NCBI RefSeq assembly: GCF_028702905.1
Contig: NZ_JAQVNX010000012.1
Span: 1-37,545, forward strand
DNA length: 37,545 bases
Source: Methanofollis sp.
GTDB taxonomy: Archaea; Halobacteriota; Methanomicrobia; Methanomicrobiales; Methanofollaceae
Direction: 5' to 3'
Of the stretch, positions 7,853 through 17,131 are shown in pieces; positions within the stretch are counted from its first letter, which is position 1; every line of letters starts with the position of its first letter. The notes beneath the pieces were generated by a model. That model worked only from the letters and a program-made list of their open reading frames with translations. It made no database searches and was not told the DNA's origin. The position numbers and the translations under genes were made by a program.

Positions 7853-10294
7853 ATGAGGAACCCCCCCATGAGTCTTGCCCACTACGATTCTAAGACCAAT
7901 AGAGAACAGACACTGCTGGAACACGGTTCAACCGTCTCAACTCTCTGCAAGACATACGGCGGGGTGATCGGATGTCCCCATCTTGCAGAACTCTGCGGCC
8001 GGATCCATGATGCAGGAAAAGCAAAACAAGAGTTTCAGGCATATCTCCGCTCCGGCGATAAACACCTCCGGGGAAAGATCAATCACACCTCCGCAGGAGC
8101 CAGGTACATCTTTGAAAAATATGGGAAGTCCACAGACGTCTATCAGGTCTGCACAGCTCAGCTAATCTCCCTTGCTGTCTGCTCCCATCACAGCGGTCTC
8201 ATCGACTGTATCGATACCAACGGGCTGGACCGGTTTCACTCACGCCTGTACCCGGACAAAGACATTGGATACGACGAGAGCATAACAAACCTTGAAACCG
8301 AGTGCATCACAACAGAGAATCTGGATGCCCTCTTCCACAAAGCTGTCGAGGAGACAAGGCAGATTCTCGAACCGATCCTCCGTCGTCAGGACATCAACCA
8401 GGAAAAACCCTTCCATTTCGCCCTTTTTGCACGATATCTCCTCAGTTGTGTCATCGATGCCGATCGATACGATACCTACTGTTTTAAGGCAGGACTGCAG
8501 ACGCAGGACCCGGACTACGAACTCGAAACAACCTGGCAGGAACTTGCAGACAACCTCGAACAGTATCTCAGCACAGAGATGCGAAAAGACCGGGAGATCG
8601 ATCGCCTCCGAGCCGAGATCTCGGATACCTGTAGACGGGTTGCCGTGCATCCCGGAGGGATCTACCGGCTCTGTGTCCCGACCGGTGGGGGGAAAACGCT
8701 TGCAAGTCTCCGTTACGCCCTGCGGCATGCGGACCTCCACAAAAAACGCAGGATCATCTATGCAATCCCCTTCACTACCATCATCGATCAGAATGCGGAC
8801 GTTGTCCACAAAAGCCTCAAAAAGGATCGGGTCATCCTTGAACACCACTCCAACCTGATTCAAGATCCTGAAGAGGACAAGATTCAGGATCCGAAAAAGG
8901 ATACCCTCACCGAGCTGGACGAAGGGGATCGGCGCAGCCTGCTTACCGAAAGGTGGGATGCGCCGATCATCCTGACAACTACAGTACAGTTTTTGAACAC
9001 GTTGTTCCTCGGGAAGACCCAGTGTGTCCGGAGGATGCATAACCTTGCAAACAGCATCATAATCTTCGACGAGGTCCAGACGATCCCGATCAAATGTCTC
9101 GATATGTTCAATGCGGCATTGAACTTCCTTGCCGAGATCTGCGGCGCAACAATCATTCTCTGCACCGCAACCCAGCCCGGCTCAAACGTCGGGGTGCCCG
9201 TGAGATGTTCCTCGCCTGAAAACCTTGTTCCGGACTATGAAGGGATGTTTGGGAAGTTCCGGCGAACAACCATCCATGACGCCCGTATTCCCGGCGGCTA
9301 CTCAGCATTGACGCTTGCTGATTTTGTTGTTGAGAAGCAGCGGACTAATACCAGCGTCCTGGTCATTATGAATACCAAGAAGGCGGCAAAGAACCTGTAT
9401 GCTGCGCTCAAGCGCCGGTATCCATCCTGCTCCCTCTTCTATTACCTGAGCACTGCACTCTGTCCGGCGCACCGCAGGGCAAAACTTGAACAGTTGGATG
9501 AAGATCTCGAAGATCGAAGACCGGTGATCTGCGTCAGTACTCAACTCATCGAAGCGGGTATCGACATCTCTTTTGATTGCGTAGTCCGATCCCTTGCAGG
9601 GCTCGACAGCATTGCCCAGGCGGCCGGAAGGTGCAACCGACACGGCGAAGATGCGTGCCGTGATGTGTTTATCATCAACAGTTCCGAGGAGAACCTTTCT
9701 CATCTACCTGAGATCAGAAGAGGCCAACTGCAGACGGAGCGGGTTCTGCGTGAGTACGCAGAGGATCCTGGACAGTTTGACCACGATCTCCTCTCACCGA
9801 AGGCACTGGCGAGATATTATCTCTACTACTACGAGGTGCAGAAGAAAGAGATGCAGTACCCGGTTTCCAAGAGAAACTCAGAATTTGCAACCGACGTTAC
9901 GCTCTTCGACCTTCTATCCCTGAATAAAACGGGAGTGACGGCATATGCGAACCGTTTCGGGCACCGTCCGGGCTATCCGTTCTGCCAGGCGTTTGCCTCA
10001 AGCGGAGGTCAGTTTGCGGTGATCGATCAAGACACCGTAAGCGTTCTCGTGCCGTTCGAAAGAGGCAAGGAGGTCATAGAAGATCTAGCAAAAACATCTC
10101 ACCTTCCTGCAACGGCAGAACTCTTGAAAGGGGCGCAACAGTTTTCAGTAAACCTTTTTAAAAGTGAAGTTCTATCAATGGATAACGGGATATATCCGAT
10201 CGGGGATACCGGCGTTCTAGCACTTGCTGATATGTATTACTCTTCTGAATACGGAATTACCCCGCTCCCAGATACTGAGCCCGTTATCCTCTAA
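7853..10294 (+). CDS. cas3: CRISPR-associated nuclease-helicase Cas3 (HD + DExH), type I-C
   Basis: A single-chain Cas3 of about 813 residues that is recruited by Cascade to nick and degrade the displaced target strand. N-terminal HD nuclease domain: metal ligands H24, H52-D53 in GRIHDAGK, and the later CSHHSG histidines. Helicase: Walker A region CVPTGGGKT at 274-282, DEVQ box at 406-409, LCTATQP, then EAGIDIS from 567 and QAAGRCNRHG from 589 (motifs V and VI). All key residues are present, so the enzyme looks intact. The start is ATG 7853 from the TATA spacing; ATG 7868, five codons on, is the alternative. It is followed after 27 nt by cas5c. Base composition is more A+T-rich than the synthetase genes, which suggests horizontal gain. 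Confidence 0.93.
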   Translation: MRNPPMSLAHYDSKTNREQTLLEHGSTVSTLCKTYGGVIGCPHLAELCGRIHDAGKAKQEFQAYLRSGDKHLRGKINHTSAGARYIFEKYGKSTDVYQVCTAQLISLAVCSHHSGLIDCIDTNGLDRFHSRLYPDKDIGYDESITNLETECITTENLDALFHKAVEETRQILEPILRRQDINQEKPFHFALFARYLLSCVIDADRYDTYCFKAGLQTQDPDYELETTWQELADNLEQYLSTEMRKDREIDRLRAEISDTCRRVAVHPGGIYRLCVPTGGGKTLASLRYALRHADLHKKRRIIYAIPFTTIIDQNADVVHKSLKKDRVILEHHSNLIQDPEEDKIQDPKKDTLTELDEGDRRSLLTERWDAPIILTTTVQFLNTLFLGKTQCVRRMHNLANSIIIFDEVQTIPIKCLDMFNAALNFLAEICGATIILCTATQPGSNVGVPVRCSSPENLVPDYEGMFGKFRRTTIHDARIPGGYSALTLADFVVEKQRTNTSVLVIMNTKKAAKNLYAALKRRYPSCSLFYYLSTALCPAHRRAKLEQLDEDLEDRRPVICVSTQLIEAGIDISFDCVVRSLAGLDSIAQAAGRCNRHGEDACRDVFIINSSEENLSHLPEIRRGQLQTERVLREYAEDPGQFDHDLLSPKALARYYLYYYEVQKKEMQYPVSKRNSEFATDVTLFDLLSLNKTGVTAYANRFGHRPGYPFCQAFASSGGQFAVIDQDTVSVLVPFERGKEVIEDLAKTSHLPATAELLKGAQQFSVNLFKSEVLSMDNGIYPIGDTGVLALADMYYSSEYGITPLPDTEPVIL

Positions 10295-10321
10295 AGAAAA
10301 AACGGAGGGCGGCAAAAGAAC

Positions 10322-11026
10322 GTGGAGTATCCAAATAATGTTGAGTTCCGTGTTTTCGGAAAGTTCGCTCTGTTCACCGATCCACTGACCCGAGTCGGCG
10401 GCGAAAAGTTCAGTTACCAGATCCCCACGTACCAGGCACTGAAGGGGATTCTGGAGAGCGTCTACTGGAAACCGACGATCATGTGGGTGATCGACTCCAT
10501 CAGGGTGATGAAGATGATTCAGACCCAATCGAAGGGAATCCGTCCGATCAAGTATCAGGGTGGAAACGATCTCTCGATCTACACCTACCTCGCGGATGTG
10601 GAGTATCAGGTGAAGGCCCACTTTGAGTGGAACCAACACCGGCCCGAACTTGCATGCGACCGGAATGAAAACAAGCATTACGCTATGGCGACGCGGATGA
10701 TCGCTCGGGGAGGAAGACGGGACATCTTTCTTGGGACACGCGAATGCCAGGGGTATGTCGAGCCCCGTACATGGGGAGAAGGAGAAGGAGCCTACGACGA
10801 TTGTCCCGAACTCGCGTTCGGACTGATGTTTCACGGGTTCACCTATCCAGATGAGAGCGGCGATGGAAAACTATCCGCCCGCATGTGGTACCCAGTGATG
10901 CGGCATGGGGTTGTTGAGTTCATTCGTCCTGAGGAGTGTCCGGTCATCCGTGAGATCAAATCCCAGCGCCCGAAGAAGTTTGTTCCGGGAGAAAATTTTG
11001 ATCCTATCGAGGAGGGGATGCAGTGA
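10322..11026 (+). CDS. cas5: Cas5c (Cas5d), crRNA-processing Cascade subunit
   Basis: A 234-residue type I-C Cas5. In type I-C systems Cas5 replaces Cas6 and cuts the pre-crRNA. The Tyr, Lys and His needed for cleavage in the Bacillus halodurans enzyme (Y46, K116, H117) correspond to Y48, K118 and H119 here (YWKPT and [10 protein letters not shown]), so it should be active. The N-terminal [13 protein letters not shown] strand is the RRM beta-1, and the glycine-rich [13 protein letters not shown] follows the active site. The start is GTG 10322, with GGAGG about 13 nt before it; no better start exists. The end overlaps the cas8c start by four bases (GTGA). Confidence 0.92.
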   Translation: MEYPNNVEFRVFGKFALFTDPLTRVGGEKFSYQIPTYQALKGILESVYWKPTIMWVIDSIRVMKMIQTQSKGIRPIKYQGGNDLSIYTYLADVEYQVKAHFEWNQHRPELACDRNENKHYAMATRMIARGGRRDIFLGTRECQGYVEPRTWGEGEGAYDDCPELAFGLMFHGFTYPDESGDGKLSARMWYPVMRHGVVEFIRPEECPVIREIKSQRPKKFVPGENFDPIEEGMQ

Positions 11027-12978
11027 CCTGGATCTCCCGACTCTGCGAGACGTACGACAACTGCAGCGTCGGCGTGCTGAAGGCAGATACGGAGAAGAGT
11101 CTGCTTCCGATCGGGCACACAACGCAGTATGCCCAGATCGAGATTGTCCTCGATGCAGACGGCAGATTCCGGTCGGCACGGGCATTGGACAAGGACGATG
11201 CTGTTACGATCATCCCCTGCACTGAGGACTCGGCGAACAGAACAAGCGGACCTGGGCCGCATCCGTTGTTTGACAAACTTCAATACGTGGCAGGAGACCA
11301 TGCCGCGTATGTTCCGGGCAAGGAGGGTGGGTTTGATGAATATAAAAAAAATCTGCAGCAGTGGTGCGACTCACCGTATTCGCACCCGATGATTCGGGCA
11401 GTGTTGTCGTATGTTCTAAAGAGAACGATGATAGCCGATCTGGTTTCGGAGAAGGTGCTTTATCTATCCGAATCCGGCGGGATTTTGGAGAAGTGGACAG
11501 GCACTGATGAAGAGAAGCCGCTGCTGTTTCGGCAGACGGTTCATCCGGCCGATGCATTTGTCAGGTTCTGTGTTGAGATACCCAGTATGCCCGACTCCCG
11601 TGTCTGGATGAACGAAGAGGTCCGGGAGCGGTTCATCGCGTATTATATGCACACATTTCAGAATATCGGGACCTGTTGCGTTACCGGGAAGACGGACGTT
11701 CCGGTCTCCCGCAAGAGTGCAGGAAAGATCCGGAATGCAGGCGACCGGGCAAAGATCATTTCTTCCAACGATGATACCGGATTTACGTTCAGAGGGAGGT
11801 TCGTCTCCCCAGACCAGGCGGTGACGCTGAGTTACGAGGCATCCCAGAAGTCGGTGAACGCTCTGAAGTGGTTGATCGCAAAGCAGGGATACCGCAACGG
11901 GGACCAGGTGATCGTTGCCTGGGGCACGAGGGATGAACCGCTCCCGCCGATCTGTGGGGACAGCGTTGATCTCTGGAGCGATCAGATGTCTGTTCCGGAT
12001 GCGATTCCCGACACCCGGGAGGAGTTTGCGTCCCGTCTGAATAAGGCGGTTGCAGGCTATTCAGCGGAACTGAATGACAGTTCCAACATGGCGGTCATGG
12101 GCCTCGATTCCACGAACGGGTTGCAGGGACGTCTATCCCTCACCTTTTACCGCGAGCTGACGGGATCGGAGTTTCTAAAACGGATCCTGCGGTGGCACAC
12201 GACATGCACTTGGTATCCGCTTTTTCGGAGTTGTCGGGACAATGAGGGAAAGGACAGATGGATCCGGTTCCGTGGTGCTCCATCTCCTGCTGATATCGCA
12301 GTTGCAACATATGGTTCCAGGCTGAACGAAAAACTCAAAAAAGCGACGGTGGAGCGGTTACTACCCTGTATCGTCGATGGGAAACCTCTACCCTGGGATC
12401 TTGTAGAGGCATCTTCGATGCAGGCTTCACGTCCGTTTGCGATGGAGAAGTGGGAGTTCAACCAGGCCCTCGGAGTTGCCTGTGCGTTAATCCGGAAGTA
12501 TTACAACGACAAGATGAATGAGCGAACGAGTCTGGAAGAGTATAGGGAGGTATGGAGTGTGGAGTTGAATTTGACGGAAACTGACCGCAGTTACCTGTTT
12601 GGCCGATTGCTTGCCTATGCAAGAAAGATTGAGGAATACTCGTTATATCTGGGCGGGGCCGATGCGCGACAGACGAATGCGGAGCGGTTTATGCTACAGT
12701 TCCGAAAACACCCCGATAAGACGTGGGATCTTGTGTATCAGAAACTTCTCCCGTATATGAGCAGGTTCAGAACCAAAGGGCCGGAATTTTTCGGAAACCG
12801 ATGTGAGGCCGGTATGAATTCTGTGATGGATGCATTGCAGAGTTCTGGCGGGTTTACCGGCGAGTCGCTTGGTCCTACGTATCTTCTTGGGTATCAGAGT
12901 CAGCTGAATCAGTTTGAGGCGGAATATCAGATGATGAAAGCGAAGAAGGCAGAAAGTACGAAAGATAATGGAGAGTAA
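11023..12978 (+). CDS. cas8c: Cas8c (Csd1), large subunit of type I-C Cascade
   Basis: A 651-residue protein at the position and length of Csd1/Cas8c, the subunit that recognises the PAM and holds the non-target strand. Family-typical stretches include a [15 protein letters not shown] region around 225-240, [16 protein letters not shown] near 285, and [14 protein letters not shown] near 305. The GTG start overlaps the cas5 stop, indicating translational coupling. A second small subunit (Cas11c) is often made from an internal start near the 3' end of cas8c. Internal ATGs near 12514, 12690 and 12814 exist, but I see no decisive ribosome binding site. Confidence 0.9.
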   Translation: MTWISRLCETYDNCSVGVLKADTEKSLLPIGHTTQYAQIEIVLDADGRFRSARALDKDDAVTIIPCTEDSANRTSGPGPHPLFDKLQYVAGDHAAYVPGKEGGFDEYKKNLQQWCDSPYSHPMIRAVLSYVLKRTMIADLVSEKVLYLSESGGILEKWTGTDEEKPLLFRQTVHPADAFVRFCVEIPSMPDSRVWMNEEVRERFIAYYMHTFQNIGTCCVTGKTDVPVSRKSAGKIRNAGDRAKIISSNDDTGFTFRGRFVSPDQAVTLSYEASQKSVNALKWLIAKQGYRNGDQVIVAWGTRDEPLPPICGDSVDLWSDQMSVPDAIPDTREEFASRLNKAVAGYSAELNDSSNMAVMGLDSTNGLQGRLSLTFYRELTGSEFLKRILRWHTTCTWYPLFRSCRDNEGKDRWIRFRGAPSPADIAVATYGSRLNEKLKKATVERLLPCIVDGKPLPWDLVEASSMQASRPFAMEKWEFNQALGVACALIRKYYNDKMNERTSLEEYREVWSVELNLTETDRSYLFGRLLAYARKIEEYSLYLGGADARQTNAERFMLQFRKHPDKTWDLVYQKLLPYMSRFRTKGPEFFGNRCEAGMNSVMDALQSSGGFTGESLGPTYLLGYQSQLNQFEAEYQMMKAKKAESTKDNGE

Positions 12979-12983
12979 CACGT

Positions 12984-13829
12984 ATGACAAAACTTGAAAA
13001 CAAGATTGATTTCGCAGTTGTTGTGTCGGTGAAGAATGCCAACCCGAACGGTGATCCACTGAATGGAAACCGACCGCGCGAAAATTATGACGGATGCGGT
13101 GAGATCTCGGATGTGTGTCTGAAACGAAAGGTCCGGAACCGAATGCAGGATATGGGGCAACCGGTTTTTGTGAAGTCCGATGACCGCAGTGATGATGGCT
13201 TTAAGAGTTTGAAGGAGCGGGCGGATGCCTGTAAGCCATTTGCCGATGCCATTAAGAAGAAAAATGTGGAGAAGGCAAAGGAGATTGCCTGTAGTGAGTG
13301 GCTTGATGTCCGAAGTTTCGGCCAAGTGTTCGCCTTTAAGGGGGATGATGCGTCCATCGGTATTCGTGGCCCGGTTTCGGTTCATCCGGCATTCAGTGTG
13401 AATTCAATAGATGTGACGGCTCTGCAGATTACGAAGAGCGTGAACAGCGTGTCTGGTGCGAAGAAGGCGTCGGATACAATGGGCATGAAGTACCGCGTGG
13501 ACTTCGGGATGTATGTTTTTTACGGAAGCATCAACTGCCAGCTCGCAGAAAAAAACGGATTTTCAACGGAAGATGCGGAGAGTATCCGTAAGGCTCTAAT
13601 TACTCTGTTCGAGAACGACAGTTCATCGGCCCGTCCGGAGGGCAGTATGGAGGTGTGCAGGGTGTTCTGGTGGAAACACAATTCCAAGAGCGGGCAGTAT
13701 TCCTCCGCGAAGGTTCACCGGACTCTGCATGTGCAGTCGAAGACCGATGCGCCGAAGTCCGTCGAGGATTATGAGATCATGGTAGATAGGCTGGAAGGTC
13801 TTGAACCGGAGATCTTTGAGGGAGCGTAA
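12984..13829 (+). CDS. cas7: Cas7c (Csd2), type I-C Cascade backbone
   Basis: A 281-residue Cas7 of the Csd2 type that polymerises along the crRNA. The N-terminal FAVVVSVKNANPNGDP is the typical RRM strand and loop. RSFGQVFAF and IGIRGPVSVHPAFSVN follow, and HVQSKTDAPKSVEDYE lies near the end. ATG 12984 comes 5 nt after the cas8c stop, with GGAGAG at 12969-12974 as ribosome binding site. It is the last gene of the operon. The usual cas4-cas1-cas2 and repeat array do not follow; a hairpin and a truncated unrelated gene do. Confidence 0.93.
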   Translation: MTKLENKIDFAVVVSVKNANPNGDPLNGNRPRENYDGCGEISDVCLKRKVRNRMQDMGQPVFVKSDDRSDDGFKSLKERADACKPFADAIKKKNVEKAKEIACSEWLDVRSFGQVFAFKGDDASIGIRGPVSVHPAFSVNSIDVTALQITKSVNSVSGAKKASDTMGMKYRVDFGMYVFYGSINCQLAEKNGFSTEDAESIRKALITLFENDSSSARPEGSMEVCRVFWWKHNSKSGQYSSAKVHRTLHVQSKTDAPKSVEDYEIMVDRLEGLEPEIFEGA

Positions 13830-13837
13830 CAAAAACT

Positions 13838-13856
13838 CCGGCGGCTCTACCGCCGG
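13838..13856 (+). terminator. Hairpin after cas7
   Basis: CCGGCGG at 13838-13844 pairs perfectly with CCGCCGG at 13850-13856 across a five-base loop, 9 nt after the cas7 stop. It is GC-rich and has no T-run after it, so it may stabilise or end the operon transcript. It does not look like a type I-C repeat. Confidence 0.45.
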
Positions 13857-14065
13857 TGCAAATATTCCTGTTTTTCTGTGAGCCTCCGTATCCGAGAATG
13901 AAGAGATGGGTCCGGGCGGGGGTCAGCGAGAATCTCCCGCCAGGCCTTCCGGAGCGCACGGTCGTCCGCCTTCTCATCGGCATCGTGCAGGTGCGTATGC
14001 ATGGCGGGGACTGCGTCCCGGTCCGTCTCGACGGCCTGCCGCACGAGCAGCGTGTCGCTCGGCAT
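13847..14065 (-). pseudogene. GNAT N-acetyltransferase fragment
   Basis: Read leftward from ATG 14065, the protein begins MPSDTLLVRQAVETDRDAV and continues to a LRKAWREILADPR stretch. This matches the start of GNAT acetyltransferases (IRPAT-like beta-1, alpha helices, then xxILADP). After the C-run near 13918 the in-frame text stops resembling the family, while the +1 frame gives THLFILGYGG, the expected GNAT beta-4 strand. So the gene is frameshifted there, and the acetyl-CoA-binding half is missing altogether: the sequence ends against the cas7 hairpin. It starts 5 nt after the ABC ATPase stop and may once have been in the same operon. Identification is by pattern, not search. Confidence 0.6.
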
Positions 14066-14070
14066 ATACC

Positions 14071-14803
14071 TCAGTCTGCCTTTTCAATAATCTCCTTTGT
14101 TTTTATCTGGAGGCTCTCCTCATGCATACGTTCGGCATCGAGGAGGCCGTCCTTGAGGAATACGATCCGGTCGAAGTAGTCCATATGCCATGGCTCGTGC
14201 GAGACCATCACGATCGTCTGCCCGAGATCGCGTTTTATCCTCCGGAAGAGATCGAGGATGACCCGTGAGTTTACCGTATCGAGATTTGCACAGGGTTCGT
14301 CTGCATACACGATAGCAGGCGTGTTCACCAGCGCCCGTGCGATGGAGACCCGCTGCTGCTCGCCACCCGAGAGTTCGCCACCTAGGTGGTGAAGCCTGCT
14401 GCCGAGCCCTACCCGTTCGAGGACATCTCCTGCCGCAGCGTAACATTCATCGACCGGTCTTCCCCGTGCAATCGTGGGGATTGCAACGTTCTCCATCACA
14501 TCGAGATCCGTCACCAGCGCGTAGTCCGGGAAGACGTACCCGAGGTGCATGAGTTGAAAGAGCGTCCGCTCTTCATCGTTCAGTCTCGAGACTTCGGTGC
14601 CTGAAATGACGATGTCCCGGAAGTCGGGGTTCGAGGAGACCGAGCTGATGGAGAAGCGTTGACTTCCCGCTTCCGCTCGGCCCCATGGCCCCATTGATCC
14701 CGATGAACTCCCCGTCCTCTATGGTGAGGGATACTCCTTTGAGTGAGGCAACCTCGACGCTGCCCATTTGATAGATTTTTTTCAGGTCATGTACCTCGAT
14801 CAT
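14071..14803 (-). pseudogene. ABC transporter ATP-binding protein (LolD/MacB type), frameshifted
   Basis: The N-terminal part starts at ATG 14803 ([14 protein letters not shown]) and contains Walker [10 protein letters not shown]. The rest lies in another frame from about 14630 down: [18 protein letters not shown], signature LSGGEQQRVSIARAL, Walker B VYADEPCANLD and switch MVSHEP. The two halves overlap by one frameshift in 14611-14635. Two more oddities are visible. A nine-base tandem duplication at 14678-14696 adds Ala-Met-Gly just before Walker A, and the Q-loop reads YVFPDY where the family has VFQxx. No permease gene is nearby. The ATPase would normally energise a MacB/FtsX-like exporter; here it is almost certainly dead unless the frameshift is a sequencing error. 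Confidence 0.8.
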
Positions 14804-14815
14804 CCTAATCCCTGG

Positions 14816-14907
14816 GGTCATCCCAAAACTGATCAGAATCCTTTGTCACGTTGATGAAATGATCAGAATTCAGTGCTATAGAGAATGAAAGAGAGTTTTG
14901 GGATGCC
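14816..14907. mobile_element. Short inverted-repeat element (MITE-like), 92 bp
   Basis: The left end GGTCATCCCAAAACT (14816-14830) and the right end AGTTTTGGGATGCC (14894-14907) are near-perfect inverted repeats with one indel. Inside are two direct copies of TGATCAGAAT about 30 nt apart. The element is too short to code. It sits 13 nt before the start of the frameshifted ABC ATPase, so it splits that gene from its promoter. A related left end recurs at 17203-17245. Confidence 0.55.
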
Positions 14908-15234
14908 ACATATTATAATGGGACATAGTATACTATAACTATGATGAATATGTCGGAAGGGCGGCTCCGCTTTCATTCCCGCACCTATTGTCCGGGGTCT
15001 TCCCGCTCCCCCCCTTCACCCCCGCAAGATAAACTCCTTTTTTGCACCCTCTGGGTGAGGTCGATGTCTCCTCCTCGATCTCGGGGAGGGCGCGCCGACC
15101 CGTTGCTCTCCCCCAATCCAACTGGGGAGCGTGAACGCCCTACACAGGCACCTGAACGGTAATTCTCCAGATCTCTCGTGTACCTCTCCTGCAAAAAACC
15201 TCAGGGAGGTCTCAGCACCTCCCCTGCCATCCCT
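14908..15234. other. Gene-free region, A+T-rich then G+C-rich
   Basis: The first 40 nt (14908-14948) contain several overlapping TATA-like runs (ATATTATAAT, AGTATACTATAA) and could be the original ABC promoter. The rest is C-rich on the plus strand with short, unconvincing ORFs. An imperfect hairpin CTCCCC/GGGGAG spans about 15108-15130. I see no gene. Confidence 0.5.
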
Positions 15235-16458
15235 TCACCCATTCTGGTTTATCAAGTGGATGAGGGCGGCAAAGCCGTCGAGTTCCATCTGGAGGACCTC
15301 TTCTTTCCGCATCCCCATCGAGGTCTCGGCGTCGGCGGTGAGCATCTCCGGGCCGCGGAGCACCGCCCGCACCGTCCCGTCACGGCCAAGCACCTCCGCC
15401 GCCTGGCGGTCATGGACAAAGGAGCGGCCTGGCAGGACCACGGCCTCCTCCAGGTCCGCGAGGTCGAGGGCGGCAAGGTCGTCGATGGTGATCAGGCAGG
15501 CGATCTCCTTCTGCACGGGCACGACCCTGCACCCGCCACCGCAGGCGTCCAGGACCTGCTGGATGAAGGGCGTGGCGACAGTCCCGCTGACCACTGACGC
15601 CTTCCCCCGCACCCTCGGGAGTCTCGCAAGGAGGTCGGGTTCCTGGAGGATGGCGAAGGGCGACCCAATCTCCGGGTCCCAGAGAGGGGTACCGCTGATC
15701 TTGAGAGAGAACCGGGCATTCAGGTCGGTGACCCGGTCCCTGAACGCCTCGACGCTCTCGACCTGCTGGCCAGGGATGATCGGTGCATTGCCGAGGATCA
15801 GGCCCTGGTCGGTAGAATTTGCAAACCTCATCAGGATCAGGCCCTTTGCTCCTGCTTCGTCGAGCCAGGCACAGGTCTGTTCGAGATCCTCGCCGTCATT
15901 GACGCCAGGGATGACCACCGCGGCGGCATAGACGTCGATCTTCTCGCAGAGGCGGCGCATGACCGCAAGGGAGGCCTCGGGGGTAGGGTCGTGCATGTAT
16001 CGCCGCCGGCGTTCGGGGTCGGCCGAGAAGATCGTGTACGAGACCTCTGAGAGCCCGTTGTCGACGAGGAAGTCGGCGATCTCCGGGTCGTCAAAACCCT
16101 TCCCGCTGGTATAGCCGATATGGAGGGGCACGCCCATGCTTCCCAGGATCTCGACGAGGTCGCGGAATTCAGGGTAGCAACTCGGGTCTCCCCCGCCGCT
16201 GATGGTGATCCGGGAGAGATCGTCCCCGATCATCTGGAGCTGGGCAAGGGTGTCGTCGGCGACCGTGGATAGGGGTTTGAACCCGCTGTACTGCTCTTTC
16301 ACGCCTCGTGTGCAGTAATCGCAGCCCACTTTGAAGGGCAGGCAATACCTGCACCCGAAGGGTTCGACCTCCCCGACATGCTTGAAATAGCAGTACTCGC
16401 AGAAGCCCCGGCAGTCGACGCCCGGGCGCCCGCCAATGTCCACGGTCAGATGAGCCAT
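15235..16458 (-). CDS. mmp10: Methyl-coenzyme M reductase arginine methyltransferase Mmp10 (methanogenesis marker 10)
   Basis: A 407-residue radical SAM enzyme that methylates an active-site-region arginine of the McrA subunit of methyl-coenzyme M reductase. The canonical cluster motif is C16-x3-C20-x2-C23 (CRGFCEYCYFK). A second cysteine set, C36, C39, C46 and C49 (CRYC...CDYC), fits the extra metal/cobalamin-associated region of the family. ISGGGDPSCYPEF at about 135-147 is the GGD-type SAM-contacting segment. The C-terminal half (about 270-407) is the characteristic Mmp10 extension. The start ATG 16458 has a TATA box 25-32 nt upstream, so the transcript is probably leaderless. Its presence strongly marks the organism as a methanogen. 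It is a single gene with no operon partner. Confidence 0.92.
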   Translation of the reverse strand: MAHLTVDIGGRPGVDCRGFCEYCYFKHVGEVEPFGCRYCLPFKVGCDYCTRGVKEQYSGFKPLSTVADDTLAQLQMIGDDLSRITISGGGDPSCYPEFRDLVEILGSMGVPLHIGYTSGKGFDDPEIADFLVDNGLSEVSYTIFSADPERRRRYMHDPTPEASLAVMRRLCEKIDVYAAAVVIPGVNDGEDLEQTCAWLDEAGAKGLILMRFANSTDQGLILGNAPIIPGQQVESVEAFRDRVTDLNARFSLKISGTPLWDPEIGSPFAILQEPDLLARLPRVRGKASVVSGTVATPFIQQVLDACGGGCRVVPVQKEIACLITIDDLAALDLADLEEAVVLPGRSFVHDRQAAEVLGRDGTVRAVLRGPEMLTADAETSMGMRKEEVLQMELDGFAALIHLINQNG

Positions 16459-16482
16459 CTGCTACTCTGTCTGTGCTGAAGG

Positions 16483-16490
16483 GTTATATG
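16483..16490 (-). promoter_or_regulatory. TATA box of mmp10
   Basis: On the minus strand CATATAAC lies 25-32 nt before the ATG at 16458, the spacing for leaderless initiation. Confidence 0.5.
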
Positions 16491-16568
16491 GTATGGCATC
16501 CGAAGCGGTACCGGGATCTCTCCACCCTCCTCCCGGGAGGATGGAAGCCGATATCTTCATCACTTGAC

Positions 16569-16578
16569 AAATATAATT
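16569..16578 (+). promoter_or_regulatory. TATA box of small secreted protein gene
   Basis: AAATATAATT is centred about 24 nt before ATG 16597. This supports 16597 as the true start rather than the in-frame ATG-less extension that reaches back to 16564. Confidence 0.5.
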
Positions 16579-16596
16579 GTGTGCTGGTGGCGAACC

Positions 16597-17121
16597 ATGA
16601 ACATGTTTATCAGTAAAAAAAGGATGCTTGGCGGTATTCTCTCCCTTCTCCTCATCGGAGCACTCGTGATGCCTGCCGGTGCCTTTACCGCCGAGAAACT
16701 CACGATAGATGTCGAAGAAGACGGTACCGCAACGGTCACCTTCGACTATTCCCTCACCTGGCTCGAAAATATCGCGGTCTTCCTGAAGATCACAGACCCG
16801 AATGTGGAGTTTGGAAAAGCGCTGGAAAAATACTCCGGGTCTGAGGTCGAATCTGTCGCGGTGAGCGATCGGTCAGCCTCCTTCAGGGCAGAGAAATTTG
16901 CCCGCGTCTCCCTGGTCGACAATGCAACAGTCTATACAACACCGGCGCTCCATCTCGAAGAGGCTGAGAAGGCACTGAACGATTACTGGTTTGCGCCGCT
17001 GGTGCAGGCCGACTTCTCCCCTGCAGTGACCGAGATCACCTTTGCCGACGGGAAGGTCGAGACCCTCAGGGACATCGCGGAGATCCCCTCCTTCATCCAC
17101 CAGGTCCCGGCCACCCCCTGA
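16597..17121 (+). CDS. Small secreted protein of unknown function
   Basis: A 174-residue protein with a clear signal peptide: a basic start MNMFISKKRM, a hydrophobic stretch GGILSLLLIGALVMPAG, and a probable cut near PAGAFTAEK (about 30). The mature part is acidic, begins with a beta-rich LTIDVEEDGTATVTFDYSL strand pair, and has no cysteine, membrane anchor or known motif. I do not recognise the family. It is divergent from mmp10 and has its own TATA box; oligo-T follows the stop. Confidence 0.7.
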   Translation: MNMFISKKRMLGGILSLLLIGALVMPAGAFTAEKLTIDVEEDGTATVTFDYSLTWLENIAVFLKITDPNVEFGKALEKYSGSEVESVAVSDRSASFRAEKFARVSLVDNATVYTTPALHLEEAEKALNDYWFAPLVQADFSPAVTEITFADGKVETLRDIAEIPSFIHQVPATP

Positions 17122-17124
17122 ACT

Positions 17125-17131
17125 CTTTTTT
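17125..17131 (+). terminator. Oligo-T terminator after secreted protein gene
   Basis: Seven T residues lie 4-10 nt after the TGA stop at 17119-17121. Confidence 0.45.

Noticed and set aside
7541-15234. Possible CRISPR array near the cas operon
   Set aside because: I looked for regularly spaced 28-37 nt repeats on both sides of the operon and found none; the direct repeats near 14830 and 14860 belong to the inverted-repeat element.
16564-16596. N-terminal extension of the small secreted protein
   Set aside because: It would contain the TATA box and place a non-signal segment before the signal peptide; ATG 16597 fits better.
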